Source of the DNA: Aurantiacibacter sp. MUD11
Lineage (GTDB): Bacteria > Pseudomonadota > Alphaproteobacteria > Sphingomonadales > Sphingomonadaceae
Assembly (NCBI RefSeq): GCF_026967575.1
Contig: NZ_CP114054.1
Location: 2,542,001-2,606,000, forward strand
Reading direction: 5' to 3'
Length of the DNA: 64,000 nt
Part shown: positions 56,165 to 64,000 of the stretch, piece by piece
How positions within the stretch are numbered: position 1 is the first letter of the stretch
How the letters are laid out: every line of letters starts with the position of its first letter
The notes under the pieces: model-generated
Told to the model about the DNA's origin: nothing
Databases searched by the model: none
Seen by the model: the letters and a program-made list of their open reading frames with translations, nothing else
Translations under genes and position numbers: made by a program

Positions 56165-56265
56165 GGCGGGTGATATGGGAGAGGCGGAACGCCTTGGCAA
56201 CGCGCTTTGCCCGATATTTACATTTCCCCGATATCTCAGCGGCTTCGCTATCGAAGGAGGAGGCC

Positions 56266-56766
56266 ATGCCTCGCCCTGCTGCAATGCTGCTTGCCGCGCT
56301 GCCGATGCTGGCGGCCTGTGCCGAGGACGATCCCGACAACATTCCCCTGCGCGGGAACTGGGAGATGGCCACGCAGCTCGACAGCCTGACGATCGACGGC
56401 ACGATCGTGCGGCCGGAAATGCTGCCGCCCGAAATCGCCCGGCTCAACGCCAGCGAGGCACGGTGCGGAGAACCGGTGTTCAGCGACCGCCAGGGGCAGC
56501 AGGACGTGCTCGACTGGCGCGCGGGCGGGGCTTGCGAATTCGAGACCTACGAGGTGAACGGCGCGCGGGTGACCACCACCGGCCAGTGCCGCAATGTCGG
56601 CGGGATGGAGACGTTCAACCCGCGGTTCGACGCCTCGGTCGTGCAGCGGGAGGACAATTTCCGCATGGTCGTGTCCATGGAAGGCTCTGCCGAAATCCCC
56701 GGCGAGGGCACCCATTACCTCAAGATCATCGCCGTGCAGGAAGGCAACCGCACCGGCGATTGCTGA
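56266..56766 (+). CDS. DUF3617-type lipoprotein, copy 1
   Basis: A 166-residue lipoprotein (lipobox MLAAC). The mature part has the DUF3617 pattern: W-E-x-x-x-x-L opening ([15 protein letters not shown]), RCGEPVF near mid-protein, then [19 protein letters not shown] and EGNRTGDC at the end. GAAGGAGGAGG precedes the ATG. It is the most divergent of four tandem copies. Function of the family is unknown. A long hairpin follows the stop. Confidence 0.78.
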   Translation: MPRPAAMLLAALPMLAACAEDDPDNIPLRGNWEMATQLDSLTIDGTIVRPEMLPPEIARLNASEARCGEPVFSDRQGQQDVLDWRAGGACEFETYEVNGARVTTTGQCRNVGGMETFNPRFDASVVQREDNFRMVVSMEGSAEIPGEGTHYLKIIAVQEGNRTGDC

Positions 56767-56771
56767 GGCAA

Positions 56772-56803
56772 TGCCAATGCGTTTCGCCGCAAGCGCATTG
56801 GCA
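56772..56803. terminator. Long hairpin after DUF3617 copy 1
   Basis: TGCCAATGCG and CGCATTGGCA are perfect ten-base arms; three more pairs (one GU) extend the stem to about 13. It begins six bases after the stop. No T-run follows, so it may stabilise the message or act as a Rho-linked terminator. Confidence 0.5.
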
Positions 56804-56882
56804 GGCATCACGCTGCTCGTTATCGTAAGCCCTTGAACCCAGCGGCGTTGTGCCGCGCTTATGTTCTCGGGGGGAATTTCCA

Positions 56883-57428
56883 ATGCGCCTTATCCATACC
56901 TTGCCGCTGGTTGCCGGCCTTGCCCTTGTCGCCTGCGGCGATTCCGGCGCGGTGGAAGATCCGTCCGATCCCGAACAGATTGCCGCGGCGACGGCCGACC
57001 TGCCCAAGCCGCTGGCGGGCGAATACCGGATGACCGGCGAACTGGTGGAGTTGGCGGTTCCCGGCGCCTCAGACGAGGAAATCCAGATGATCCGCGGGAT
57101 CATGGAAATGGCCGCGACGCAGGAACGCACTTTCTGCATGACGCAGGAAGAAGCCGACGAAGGCTATCGCGAATTCCTCGAGAACCTCTCCGAAGGCACC
57201 GACGAGTGCGAGTTCTCCGAATTCAGTGTCAACGGCAACACGCTGGCGGCGACCATGCAGTGCGACGATGGGGCGGGAAGCACCGGCACCATGGAATTCG
57301 GCGGCAACATCAGCGAAACCTCGCAGGACATGACCGTGACGATGGACATGGCCAATGCCGAAGAAGGCGATTCCATGCGGATGGTGCTGCGCAATCAGAC
57401 CGAACGCATCGGCGACTGCGCTGGTTGA
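56883..57428 (+). CDS. DUF3617-type lipoprotein, copy 2
   Basis: A 181-residue lipoprotein starting MRLIHTLPLVAGLALVACGD. Mature features: LAGEYRMTGELVELAVPGAS, FCMTQEEADEGY, CEFSEFSVNGNTLAATMQC and RIGDCAG. Leader sequence and signal peptide are nearly identical to copy 3, indicating a recent duplication; the mature domains have diverged more. Start ATG 56883 follows GGGGGGAATT. Confidence 0.8.
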   Translation: MRLIHTLPLVAGLALVACGDSGAVEDPSDPEQIAAATADLPKPLAGEYRMTGELVELAVPGASDEEIQMIRGIMEMAATQERTFCMTQEEADEGYREFLENLSEGTDECEFSEFSVNGNTLAATMQCDDGAGSTGTMEFGGNISETSQDMTVTMDMANAEEGDSMRMVLRNQTERIGDCAG

Positions 57429-57584
57429 GTAGGCTCGCGCGTCAAATCAACAACTTAGGCTGGCCCGAAATGGGACAGCGCCCGGCTTTTTGCACTCTGC
57501 GAATTGCAGGTGGCGGTGGCATAGGTATTCCTTCACAGCGAACCCGGCGGGCATTGCCTGCCGCTTGCTTACGGGGAAATTCCG

Positions 57585-58118
57585 ATGCGCCTTATTCACG
57601 CCCTGCCGCTGCTTGCCGGCCTTGCCCTGGTCGCCTGCGACAATTCCGCCGAGGAAGCGTCGGAAGAGGCCCTGTCGATGGACGAGGTGCTGGCCGAGAT
57701 CGAGGATAACGGCGTGATGCCGCAGCCCGGTCAGTACGGCACCACCTTGGAGCTGATCTCGTTCGAGATGCCCGGTGCCACCAGCATCGACATGAGCGCG
57801 TTGCAGGAAGAATTCGCAGAAGGCGCCGCCAGCGACGCCAGCTATTGCGTCACCGAGGAAATGACCCGCGAGGCGTGGATTTCGGAAATGACCGACAATA
57901 CCTGCACGGTCAGTCGCCTCACCGCCGATGGCAACGATTTCAACCTGGCGATGACCTGCGACGCCGCCGACGGTCCGCAAGGTCGCATCCTGATGACCGG
58001 CACGGCCACCGAAACCGGCTCCGACATGGAGATGGCCTTCAACCAGCCGATCCCCGGCGTGGGCGATGCCACGATCCGGATGCGGGTAATTTCGGAACGC
58101 ACTGGCGATTGCAGCTAG
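57585..58118 (+). CDS. DUF3617-type lipoprotein, copy 3
   Basis: A 177-residue lipoprotein starting MRLIHALPLLAGLALVACDN. PQPGQYGTTLELISFEMPGA, YCVTEEMTREAW, CTVSRLTADGNDFNLAMTCD and ERTGDCS repeat the copy-2 layout. Its leader GGGGAAATTCC matches that of copy 2. The 156-base gap before it contains no gene; a short GCCCGGCTTTTTGC stretch there could be part of a terminator for copy 2. Confidence 0.8.
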   Translation: MRLIHALPLLAGLALVACDNSAEEASEEALSMDEVLAEIEDNGVMPQPGQYGTTLELISFEMPGATSIDMSALQEEFAEGAASDASYCVTEEMTREAWISEMTDNTCTVSRLTADGNDFNLAMTCDAADGPQGRILMTGTATETGSDMEMAFNQPIPGVGDATIRMRVISERTGDCS

Positions 58119-58136
58119 GCTCGCTATCCTGCCGGG

Positions 58137-58700
58137 GTGAGACTTTTACCCCTGGCCAGTATCCTGAGCATCGTGTCGCTATCCGCTTGCGCGGGTGAGC
58201 CGGACTTCGTTTCCGAAGAGGAGATCCTGGCTCGCGCCGAGGTGCTGATTGCGCCGCAACCGGGGCTTTATCGCACCACCAGCACCATGACCGAATTCGC
58301 CCTGCCGGGCGCCAGTCCGCAGGAGGCGACGCGCATGCAGCAACGTCTTGGCGGGCTGCAGCCGCAGGTGGTGGAGGGTTGCCTTGCCGCCGGCGAGGAC
58401 GGTTTCCTGTCGCTGGTCCAGGCCATGCAGGAAGGGTCCTGCAGCTCGACGCGTTTCGACACCAGCGAGACATCGCTCCACGCGGAAATGACCTGCGAGA
58501 TCGCGGACGGGACGATTTCCGAAATCGTCATGCGCGGCAAAGTCTCCGCGCAGGATTCGCGGCTGCAGAGCAGGGTGGTCCAGCAAGGCCCCGGCATTCC
58601 CGGCGGGATGCAGCGGTTCGTCCTGATGGTGGAATCCCGGCGTCTTGGCGATTGTCCGGCCCCAACGGAAGACGGCGAAACGGAAACCCTGCCCGACTAG
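58137..58700 (+). CDS. DUF3617-type lipoprotein, copy 4
   Basis: A 187-residue lipoprotein with GTG start at 58137 and lipobox LSAC (SLSACAGEPD). APQPGLYRTTSTMTEFALPG, GCLAAGEDGFLSLVQAM, CSSTRFDTSETSLHAEMTCE and RRLGDCPAP follow the family pattern, with an extra acidic tail (TEDGETETLPD). Only 18 bases after copy 3, so probably co-transcribed with it. Confidence 0.78.
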   Translation: MRLLPLASILSIVSLSACAGEPDFVSEEEILARAEVLIAPQPGLYRTTSTMTEFALPGASPQEATRMQQRLGGLQPQVVEGCLAAGEDGFLSLVQAMQEGSCSSTRFDTSETSLHAEMTCEIADGTISEIVMRGKVSAQDSRLQSRVVQQGPGIPGGMQRFVLMVESRRLGDCPAPTEDGETETLPD

Positions 58701-58745
58701 CCCGTTCTTGCAGTGACAAGCCGGATGGGGGAAACCGCTGGGACC

Positions 58746-59537
58746 ATGGCCGCGACCGAAGAGAGATTCCCGCCAGCGCGCCGCCGGATCGCGGACAACC
58801 TGCGCGACTTCCGGCAGTCGGTCCTGCGCCGGATAGACCTGTTGCGCGGCGAGGAACCCGAGAACGTGCACAAGCCGTCGAAGGGACGGTTCCTTGCCGA
58901 AATCGGCTATCTCGTCGCCCCGATCCGCCGCAGGTTCGAACCGGAGTTGCCGATCGAGCCGGCGGGGTCGCCCAAGGTGGTGATCCTGCTGCCCGGCTTT
59001 GCCACCGGGCCATGGCGCATGCGCTACATGGCGCAGCAGCTCGAACGCGCCGGGCACAAGGTGAAGCGCTGGGGCATGGGCTACAATTTCGGGCCGACGC
59101 CGGAAAACTTCCGCCAGCTGGGCGACCGGCTGTGCTCGGTGCGCGAGCGGTATGGACAAGACGTTGTGCTGATCGGCTGGAGCCTGGGCGGGGTCTTCGC
59201 CCGCGAGGTCGCCAAGCTGCACCCGGAATGCGTGGAGCGGGTCATCACGCTGGGCACGCCCTTCAGCCACTCGCCCTATTCCAACAACATGTGGCGGGTC
59301 TACCAGGTGACGGCCGGGCATCGGGTGGAAGAGCCGCCGATCGACGGCGTGCTCTACGAGAAGCCGCCGGTCGAGACGGTCGCGTTCTGGAGCCCGCGCG
59401 ACGGCGTCATCTCGCGCCGCGCCGCCTGCGGGCTGCCGGGCGAGCGCGATCGGGCGGTGGCCTTGCGCTGCACGCACATGGGCTTTTGCAACTCCGCCGA
59501 GGTGATCCTGGCGCTGGATGAGGAACTGAAGCGCTGA
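58746..59537 (+). CDS. Alpha/beta hydrolase (lipase/esterase-like)
   Basis: A 263-residue cytoplasmic hydrolase without signal peptide. VVILLPGFATGPWRMRYMAQ is the oxyanion region, VVLIGWSLGGVFAREVAKLH contains the nucleophile Ser, AFWSPRDGVISRR the Asp, and LRCTHMGFCNSAEV the His. It resembles PGAP1/lipase-like esterases. The ATG at 58746 is preferred; in-frame GTG 58713 and ATG 58725 are alternatives. It lies between the DUF3617 array and the Anbu operon with no clear link to either. Confidence 0.82.
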   Translation: MAATEERFPPARRRIADNLRDFRQSVLRRIDLLRGEEPENVHKPSKGRFLAEIGYLVAPIRRRFEPELPIEPAGSPKVVILLPGFATGPWRMRYMAQQLERAGHKVKRWGMGYNFGPTPENFRQLGDRLCSVRERYGQDVVLIGWSLGGVFAREVAKLHPECVERVITLGTPFSHSPYSNNMWRVYQVTAGHRVEEPPIDGVLYEKPPVETVAFWSPRDGVISRRAACGLPGERDRAVALRCTHMGFCNSAEVILALDEELKR

Positions 59538-59619
59538 TCAAGCTTTGTGTGCATGAGACGTTTGACGAAATGCTGCACCTGCGAGATAAGGCAGGTTCAA
59601 ATGCAGTCGGGGGACCTGA

Positions 59620-61050
59620 GTGACCGCTTCCGAGCCGGTAAATTTTGATGAGATGCATGCGCCCGATGGCTCGGTGCGCGATGCCTATGTCGGCTACAAC
59701 GAATGGCTGGAGCAGCAGGAAGCCGGCTCCATGCGGCGCAAGGACTTCGAGGCCGAGAGCTTCTTCCGCAAGACCGGCATCACCTTCAATGTCTATGGCG
59801 AGGACGATGCCGAGGAACGGCTGATCCCCTTCGACATGGTCCCGCGCATCATCACCGGTGCGGAATGGCGCCGCCTGTCGCGCGGTATCGAACAGCGGGT
59901 GCGCGCGCTCAACGCCTTCATGCACGATCTCTACCACCGGCAGGAGATCATCCGCTCGGGTCGCCTTCCCGAACGGCTGTTTCGCGACAATGCCGCATGG
60001 CTGCCGCAGATGGTCGGCTTCACCCCGCCCGGCGGGGTCTACACCCACATCGTCGGGATCGACCTGGTGCGCACCGGGCCGGACGAGTTCATGGTGCTGG
60101 AGGACAATGCCCGCACGCCGAGCGGCGTCTCCTACATGCTGGAGAACCGCGAGACGATGATGGCCATGTTCCCCGAGCTGTTCAGCAAGGTGAAGGTGCA
60201 GCCGGTCTCCGACTATCCGCGGCGGCTGGCCAAGAGCTTGGCCGCCTGCGCCCCACACGGGGCCGGCGACAAGCCCAGCATCGCCGTGCTGACGCCGGGC
60301 ATCTACAATTCCGCCTATTACGAACACGCCTTCCTGGCCGACCAGATGGGTGCCGAACTGGTCGAGGGCAGCGACCTGCGCGTGGTCGACGGCAAGGTGC
60401 AGATGCGCACCACGGTGGGCTTCCGCCCGGTGGACGTGCTCTATCGCCGCGTCGACGACGATTTCCTCGATCCGCTCACCTTCAACCCGGCATCGATGCT
60501 GGGCGTGCCGGGCATCATGGATGTCTACCGCGCGGGCAATATCACCATCGCCAATGCGCCGGGCACCGGCGTGGCGGACGACAAGGCGATCTATTCCTTC
60601 ATGCCCGAGATCGTCGAATTCTACACTGGCGAGAAGGCGCTGCTGCCCAATGTCGAGACCTGGCGCTGCGCCGATCCCGACAGCCTCAAATACGTGCTCG
60701 ACAACCTGGCCGAGCTGGTGGTGAAGGAAGTCCACGGCTCGGGCGGCTACGGCATGCTGATCGGCCCGACCTCCTCCAAGAAAGAGATCGCGAAGTTCCG
60801 CGCCAAGCTGGAAGCCAACCCGGAAAACTACATCGCCCAGCCCACGCTGTCGCTGTCGACCTGTCCGATCTTCACCCGCAAGGGCCTCGCCCCGCGCCAC
60901 GTCGACCTGCGCCCCTTCGTGCTGTGCTCGCCCGACGGGGTGGACATCACGCCGGGTGGCCTCACCCGCGTCGCGCTGAAGAAGGGCTCGCTGGTGGTCA
61001 ATTCCAGCCAGGGCGGCGGGACCAAGGATAGCTGGGTGCTGGACGACTGA
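59620..61050 (+). CDS. Circularly permuted ATP-grasp protein of the Anbu operon
   Basis: A 476-residue circularly permuted type 2 ATP-grasp protein. FDMVPRIITGAEWRRLSRGI, LYHRQEIIRSGRLPERLF, FMVLEDNARTPSGVSYMLEN, VVKEVHGSGGYGMLIGP and DLRPFVLCSPDGVDITPGGL are characteristic. Members ligate amino or thiol groups to carboxylates and travel with alpha-E and transglutaminase proteins. The start is GTG at 59620 after GGGGGACCTGA. The stop overlaps the alpha-E start by one base. A peptide tag or capping reaction is suspected for the operon, not shown. Confidence 0.9.
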   Translation: MTASEPVNFDEMHAPDGSVRDAYVGYNEWLEQQEAGSMRRKDFEAESFFRKTGITFNVYGEDDAEERLIPFDMVPRIITGAEWRRLSRGIEQRVRALNAFMHDLYHRQEIIRSGRLPERLFRDNAAWLPQMVGFTPPGGVYTHIVGIDLVRTGPDEFMVLEDNARTPSGVSYMLENRETMMAMFPELFSKVKVQPVSDYPRRLAKSLAACAPHGAGDKPSIAVLTPGIYNSAYYEHAFLADQMGAELVEGSDLRVVDGKVQMRTTVGFRPVDVLYRRVDDDFLDPLTFNPASMLGVPGIMDVYRAGNITIANAPGTGVADDKAIYSFMPEIVEFYTGEKALLPNVETWRCADPDSLKYVLDNLAELVVKEVHGSGGYGMLIGPTSSKKEIAKFRAKLEANPENYIAQPTLSLSTCPIFTRKGLAPRHVDLRPFVLCSPDGVDITPGGLTRVALKKGSLVVNSSQGGGTKDSWVLDD

Positions 61051-61994
61051 TGTTAGGACGCGTCGCTCACGGCATCTTCTGGATGTACCGCTATCTGGAA
61101 CGGGCGGAGAATACCGCGCGCCTGCTCGCCGCCGGACAGCGCATGGCGCTCACTCGCGGGCAGGACATGGCCGACAGCGAGTGGAAGTCGATCCTTACCA
61201 CGCTGGGCCTGCGCGCCGCCTACGAACAGCATTTCGACGATTACGCCGGGGCGCACGTCTGCGACTTCGTGCTGCGGTCGAAGCACAATCCGGAAAACGT
61301 GCTGTCGATGGTGGAGCGCGCCCGCACCAATGCCCGCGCCTGCCGCTCGGCGATCACGGCGGAAGTGTGGGAGGCCGTCAACGAAGGCTGGATGACCCTG
61401 CGCGAAATGCTGGCGCGCCCGGTGCGCGAATCCAGTCTCAACCCGGTGCTGGCGACGATCCGCCGGGAGAGCACGCTGGCACGCGGGGCCACGCATGGTT
61501 CCATGCTGCGCAACGAGACCTACAGCTTCGCCCGGCTCGGCACCTTCCTGGAGCGTGCCGACAACACCGCACGCATCCTCGACGTGAAGTATTACCTGCT
61601 GCTGCCCTCGCTATCCTACGTCGGCACACCGCTCGATACCGGGCAGTGGGACAACGTGCTGCGTTCGCTTTCGGCAGAGCGCGCCTACCGCTGGCTCAAT
61701 GCCGGGCGTATGGATGCCCGCTCGATCGCCGACTTCCTGATCCTTGACGAGCGTTTCCCTCGCAGTCTGGTGTTCTGCTATGGTTGCATGCGGGAAAACC
61801 TCGCGGAGCTGGCGCAGCTGCACGGCGCGGAAGGCACCAGCCACGAGCTGATGCGCGAGGCTGACCTGCGGCTGGCCGGCAAGAGCGTGGAAGACATCTT
61901 CGATCAGGGGCTGCACGAATTCCTGCTGGAATTCATCGCCGGCAACCAGGCGCTGGCCGGGGCCATCGCGCAAGATTATCGCTTCGTGAGCTGA
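61050..61994 (+). CDS. Alpha-E domain protein
   Basis: A 314-residue all-helical protein of the alpha-E family. GRVAHGIFWMYRYLERAENT opens it, RTNARACRSAITAEVWEAVN, FARLGTFLERADNTARILDV and FCYGCMRENLAELAQLHGAE follow. Its repeated LERAxNTAR motifs are diagnostic. The ATG at 61050 overlaps the ATP-grasp stop. Biochemistry of the family is not established; it always accompanies the permuted ATP-grasp. Confidence 0.92.
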   Translation: MLGRVAHGIFWMYRYLERAENTARLLAAGQRMALTRGQDMADSEWKSILTTLGLRAAYEQHFDDYAGAHVCDFVLRSKHNPENVLSMVERARTNARACRSAITAEVWEAVNEGWMTLREMLARPVRESSLNPVLATIRRESTLARGATHGSMLRNETYSFARLGTFLERADNTARILDVKYYLLLPSLSYVGTPLDTGQWDNVLRSLSAERAYRWLNAGRMDARSIADFLILDERFPRSLVFCYGCMRENLAELAQLHGAEGTSHELMREADLRLAGKSVEDIFDQGLHEFLLEFIAGNQALAGAIAQDYRFVS

Positions 61995-62013
61995 GGGAGG
62001 AGACAGACAGACC

Positions 62014-62838
62014 ATGCGCCTCTCGATCCGTCACACCACACACTATCGCTTTGCCGAGCCGGTGGCTCACGGCATCCAGCGCCTGCGCCTGACCCCGAAG
62101 GAGACGCAGGGGCAGGAAATCATCGAATGGAACATGGAGCTGGAAGGCGCGCGCGAGCAGTTCTCCTATGACGACCAGAACTTCAACCACGTCTCCCTGG
62201 TGTCGGTAGAGGAGGGCGCGAAGGAAGTGGTCGTCACCTGCAGCGGGAAGGTCGACACGCACGATCGCGCCGGGGTGATCGGGCACCATGCCGGGCACCT
62301 GCCGCTATGGGCCTTCCTCGGCCAGACCGAGCTGACCAAGCCGGGACCGAAGATCCGTGAACTGATCAATGCAGTGGAACGCAGCGAAGAGGGCATGGTG
62401 GCCACGCTGCACAACCTGTCCGCCGTCATCCGCGAGAACGTGGAATACGGCACCGGCAGCACCGGTGTCACCACCACGGGCGAGGAAGCGGCGGCGGAAG
62501 GCGTGGGCGTATGCCAGGACCATGCGCACATCTTCATTTCCGCGGCGCGCAGCCTGGAGATCCCGGCGCGCTATGTCAGCGGCTACCTGATGATGAACGA
62601 CCGGGTCGAACAGGAAGCGACTCACGCCTGGGCGGAGGCCTGGGTGCAGGGGCTGGGCTGGGTCGGATTCGACATATCCAATGGCATCAGCCCCGATCCG
62701 CGCTATGTGCGCGTGGCGACGGGTCGCGACTACCGCGATGCCGCGCCGATTACCGGGATCAGCTTCGGCGCCGTGACGGAAGACCTGTCGGTAAACCTGG
62801 CGGTGGAGCAACAATTGGAAGAACAACAACAACAATGA
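62014..62838 (+). CDS. Transglutaminase-like cysteine peptidase of the Anbu operon
   Basis: A 274-residue protein: N-terminal bacterial transglutaminase beta-domain (SIRHTTHYRFAEPVAHGIQR) and a core with catalytic Cys in GVGVCQDHAHIF, His in THAWAEAWVQGLG and Asp in VGFDISNG. It is cytoplasmic, with no signal peptide. GAGGGAGGAG lies upstream. A glutamine/glutamate-rich tail (EQQLEEQQQQ) ends the chain. Its stop overlaps the Anbu start by four bases. Confidence 0.92.
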   Translation: MRLSIRHTTHYRFAEPVAHGIQRLRLTPKETQGQEIIEWNMELEGAREQFSYDDQNFNHVSLVSVEEGAKEVVVTCSGKVDTHDRAGVIGHHAGHLPLWAFLGQTELTKPGPKIRELINAVERSEEGMVATLHNLSAVIRENVEYGTGSTGVTTTGEEAAAEGVGVCQDHAHIFISAARSLEIPARYVSGYLMMNDRVEQEATHAWAEAWVQGLGWVGFDISNGISPDPRYVRVATGRDYRDAAPITGISFGAVTEDLSVNLAVEQQLEEQQQQ

Positions 62839-63590
62839 CCTATTGCGTTGGCCTGATGCTCGACAAGGGCCTGGTCCTGATGAGCGACACCCGCACCAAT
62901 TCGGGCGTCGACAACATTTCCGTATTCCGCAAGATGTTCACCTGGTCGATTCCGGGCGACCGGCTGATCACGATCATGACGGCGGGCAACCTCGCCACCA
63001 CGCAGGCGGTGATCAGCCGGCTGGAGGAACGCAGCAAGGCCCCCTCCGAGCGACAGAACTCGCTGATGGAACTGCCCACCATGTTCCAGGTGGCCTGCGA
63101 AATCGGCAAACTGCTGCGCGAGACCATTACGGATACCCAGGACGACAACGGCCAGAGCGGGAAGGGACGCTTCACCGCCTCGATCATCCTCGCCGGCCAG
63201 ATCAAGGGCATGGAGCCGCGCCTGTTCATGATCTACCCGGAAGGCAACTTCATCGAAGCCAGCTGGGATACGCCCTTCTTCCAGATTGGCGAGACCAAGT
63301 ACGGCCGCCCGATCCTGATCCGCGGCTATGATCGCGACATGAGCTTCGAGGACGCGGTCAAGCTGCTGATGGTCAGCTTCGACTCGACGCTGAAGGCCAA
63401 TCTCTCAGTCGGTCTGCCACTCGACCTGCTGGTGATGGAACGGGACAATTTCACCCCCAAGCACGAGCGTCGCGTCGAGCACAACGATCCGTACTTCGAT
63501 GCGATCTCCAACAGCTGGAGCGATGCGCTGCGCAGCGCCTTCCACTCGCTGCCCGACTACAGCTTCTACCAGCCAAGTGATTCCACCTAG
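62835..63590 (+). CDS. Anbu proteasome-like Ntn-hydrolase
   Basis: A 251-residue ancestral-beta-subunit (Anbu) protein of the 20S proteasome fold. The N-terminus MTYCVGLMLDKGLVLMSDTR puts Thr2 as nucleophile after Met removal; the Asp of SDTRTN and Lys of FRKMF are the partner residues. ITIMTAGNLATTQAVISRL and NLSVGLPLDLLVMERD are typical. The ATG at 62835 overlaps the transglutaminase stop (ATGA). Anbu self-assembles into open helical rings; its substrate is unknown. Confidence 0.93.
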   Translation: MTYCVGLMLDKGLVLMSDTRTNSGVDNISVFRKMFTWSIPGDRLITIMTAGNLATTQAVISRLEERSKAPSERQNSLMELPTMFQVACEIGKLLRETITDTQDDNGQSGKGRFTASIILAGQIKGMEPRLFMIYPEGNFIEASWDTPFFQIGETKYGRPILIRGYDRDMSFEDAVKLLMVSFDSTLKANLSVGLPLDLLVMERDNFTPKHERRVEHNDPYFDAISNSWSDALRSAFHSLPDYSFYQPSDST

Positions 63591-63784
63591 TCGAAGCCAC
63601 CGATCCGGATAGGGCCCGGCCCCAAGGGCTTCGGCCTATGCGGGAAATTACGGAAATAGGTCCGAACCGGAGGCATTCCTGCCTGCGGGAAAGCTGACCT
63701 TTTCCTATATAACAAAGGGTTATAGGTGTAATTCCGAAGTACTACGGAGTGCTTCCTTCCGTACATTCTGCGCAAATTCCTCCC

Positions 63785-64000
63785 ATGGAACAGCGTATCA
63801 CAATCCACATTGTCGGCGGCAACAGCCGCTCGCGGGCCGAACAGTCCCGCCTGATCCTCTCCATGGGCCACCATGCAGAGGTCTATTCGGACCTGGTCGA
63901 ACTGATCGACCGTCCACCGCGTTCGGGGGTGATCATCGCCAGTGATGGCGTGCTCGACAACGGCATCACCGAATTGCTCGAAGAACTAGCCGATGCGGGC
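63785..64000 (+). CDS. Receiver-like transcription regulator, N-terminal part (cut by right edge)
   Basis: 72 codons visible from ATG 63785. The segment ITIHIVGGNSRSRAEQSRLI, HHAEVYSDLVELIDRPPR and GVIIASDGVLDNGITELLEE folds like a receiver but lacks the acidic pair normally found after the first strand. The style matches sphingomonad receiver-like proteins with a LuxR-type DNA-binding domain, which would lie outside the window. The 194-base gap upstream contains no gene; it holds a weak hairpin around 63708-63724. Confidence 0.6.
   Translation, partial: MEQRITIHIVGGNSRSRAEQSRLILSMGHHAEVYSDLVELIDRPPRSGVIIASDGVLDNGITELLEELADAG

Noticed and set aside
63704..63726. Inverted repeat CCTATATAAC...GGTTATAGG upstream of the right-edge gene
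   Set aside because: The arms pair imperfectly (best stem six bases) and no promoter or terminator elements line up; too weak to annotate as a site.

Overview
This 64 kb window is a GC-rich, densely packed bacterial chromosome segment. Its gene content points to a sphingomonad-type alphaproteobacterium (Sphingomonadales): a FerABC ferulate module, a LigAB protocatechuate 4,5-dioxygenase, an alphaproteobacterial hemC-hemD-mitofilin gene order, DUF3617 lipoproteins, an HTH-DUF4019 protein and XdhC/MobA-like genes. The assignment rests on recognised protein families, not on a database search. No tRNA, rRNA, insertion sequence, prophage or CRISPR array was seen. Neighbouring genes on one strand very often overlap by 1-4 bases (ATGA, TGATG or TTGA junctions). 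No stretch longer than about 300 bases lacks a gene.

Layout. (1) 1-12.6 kb: the end of fumarylacetoacetase, a GH3 lipoprotein and a pirin. Then a four-gene tripartite ABC efflux operon on the minus strand (outer-membrane factor, adaptor, ATPase, permease) followed by a small secreted protein. Then a plus-strand run of HupE/UreJ-like membrane protein, metallo-beta-lactamase-fold hydrolase, XdhC and MobA-like nucleotidyltransferase. (2) 12.6-35 kb: an aromatic/lignin-monomer catabolic island. On the minus strand lies a split dikinase (ATP-grasp subunit plus phosphohistidine subunit) fused by overlapping genes to a biotin carrier and a 5S-type carboxyltransferase, with a NagD/nitrophenylphosphatase-like HAD phosphatase, a methylmalonyl-CoA epimerase and a double SnoaL protein downstream, and an AraC regulator and esterase upstream. 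This resembles the phosphorylate-carboxylate-dephosphorylate route described for acetovanillone-type hydroxyphenyl ketones. Divergent from it is an operon of membrane protein, LigW-like amidohydrolase, class III CoA-transferase, double OsmC protein and HTH-DUF4019. Next come an aldehyde dehydrogenase, LigB, LigA and two secreted NTF2-like proteins (minus strand), then the ferC repressor divergent from ferB-ferA with two palindromic operators between them. These pieces would feed hydroxycinnamates and acetophenones through vanillate/protocatechuate-type intermediates into 4,5-ring cleavage.

(3) 35-42 kb: envelope genes. These are a TonB-like protein, an OmpA porin with a 29-proline linker and a clear terminator, glutaryl-CoA dehydrogenase, a lone receiver domain, a membrane-anchored helix-hairpin-helix protein, a 30-residue membrane peptide, a second OmpA-domain protein and a YfbK-type von Willebrand lipoprotein. 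(4) 42-56 kb: housekeeping. These are a flippase, gpsA and tsaD (minus), hemC, hemD and a mitofilin/Mic60 homologue (plus), a ubiquinone-type hydroxylase, a DsbD/ScsB-like reductase, an S10 carboxypeptidase-like enzyme and uvrB. (5) 56-64 kb: four tandem DUF3617 lipoproteins, an alpha/beta hydrolase, and the Anbu operon (circularly permuted ATP-grasp, alpha-E, transglutaminase, Anbu proteasome-like hydrolase). The right edge cuts a receiver-like regulator.
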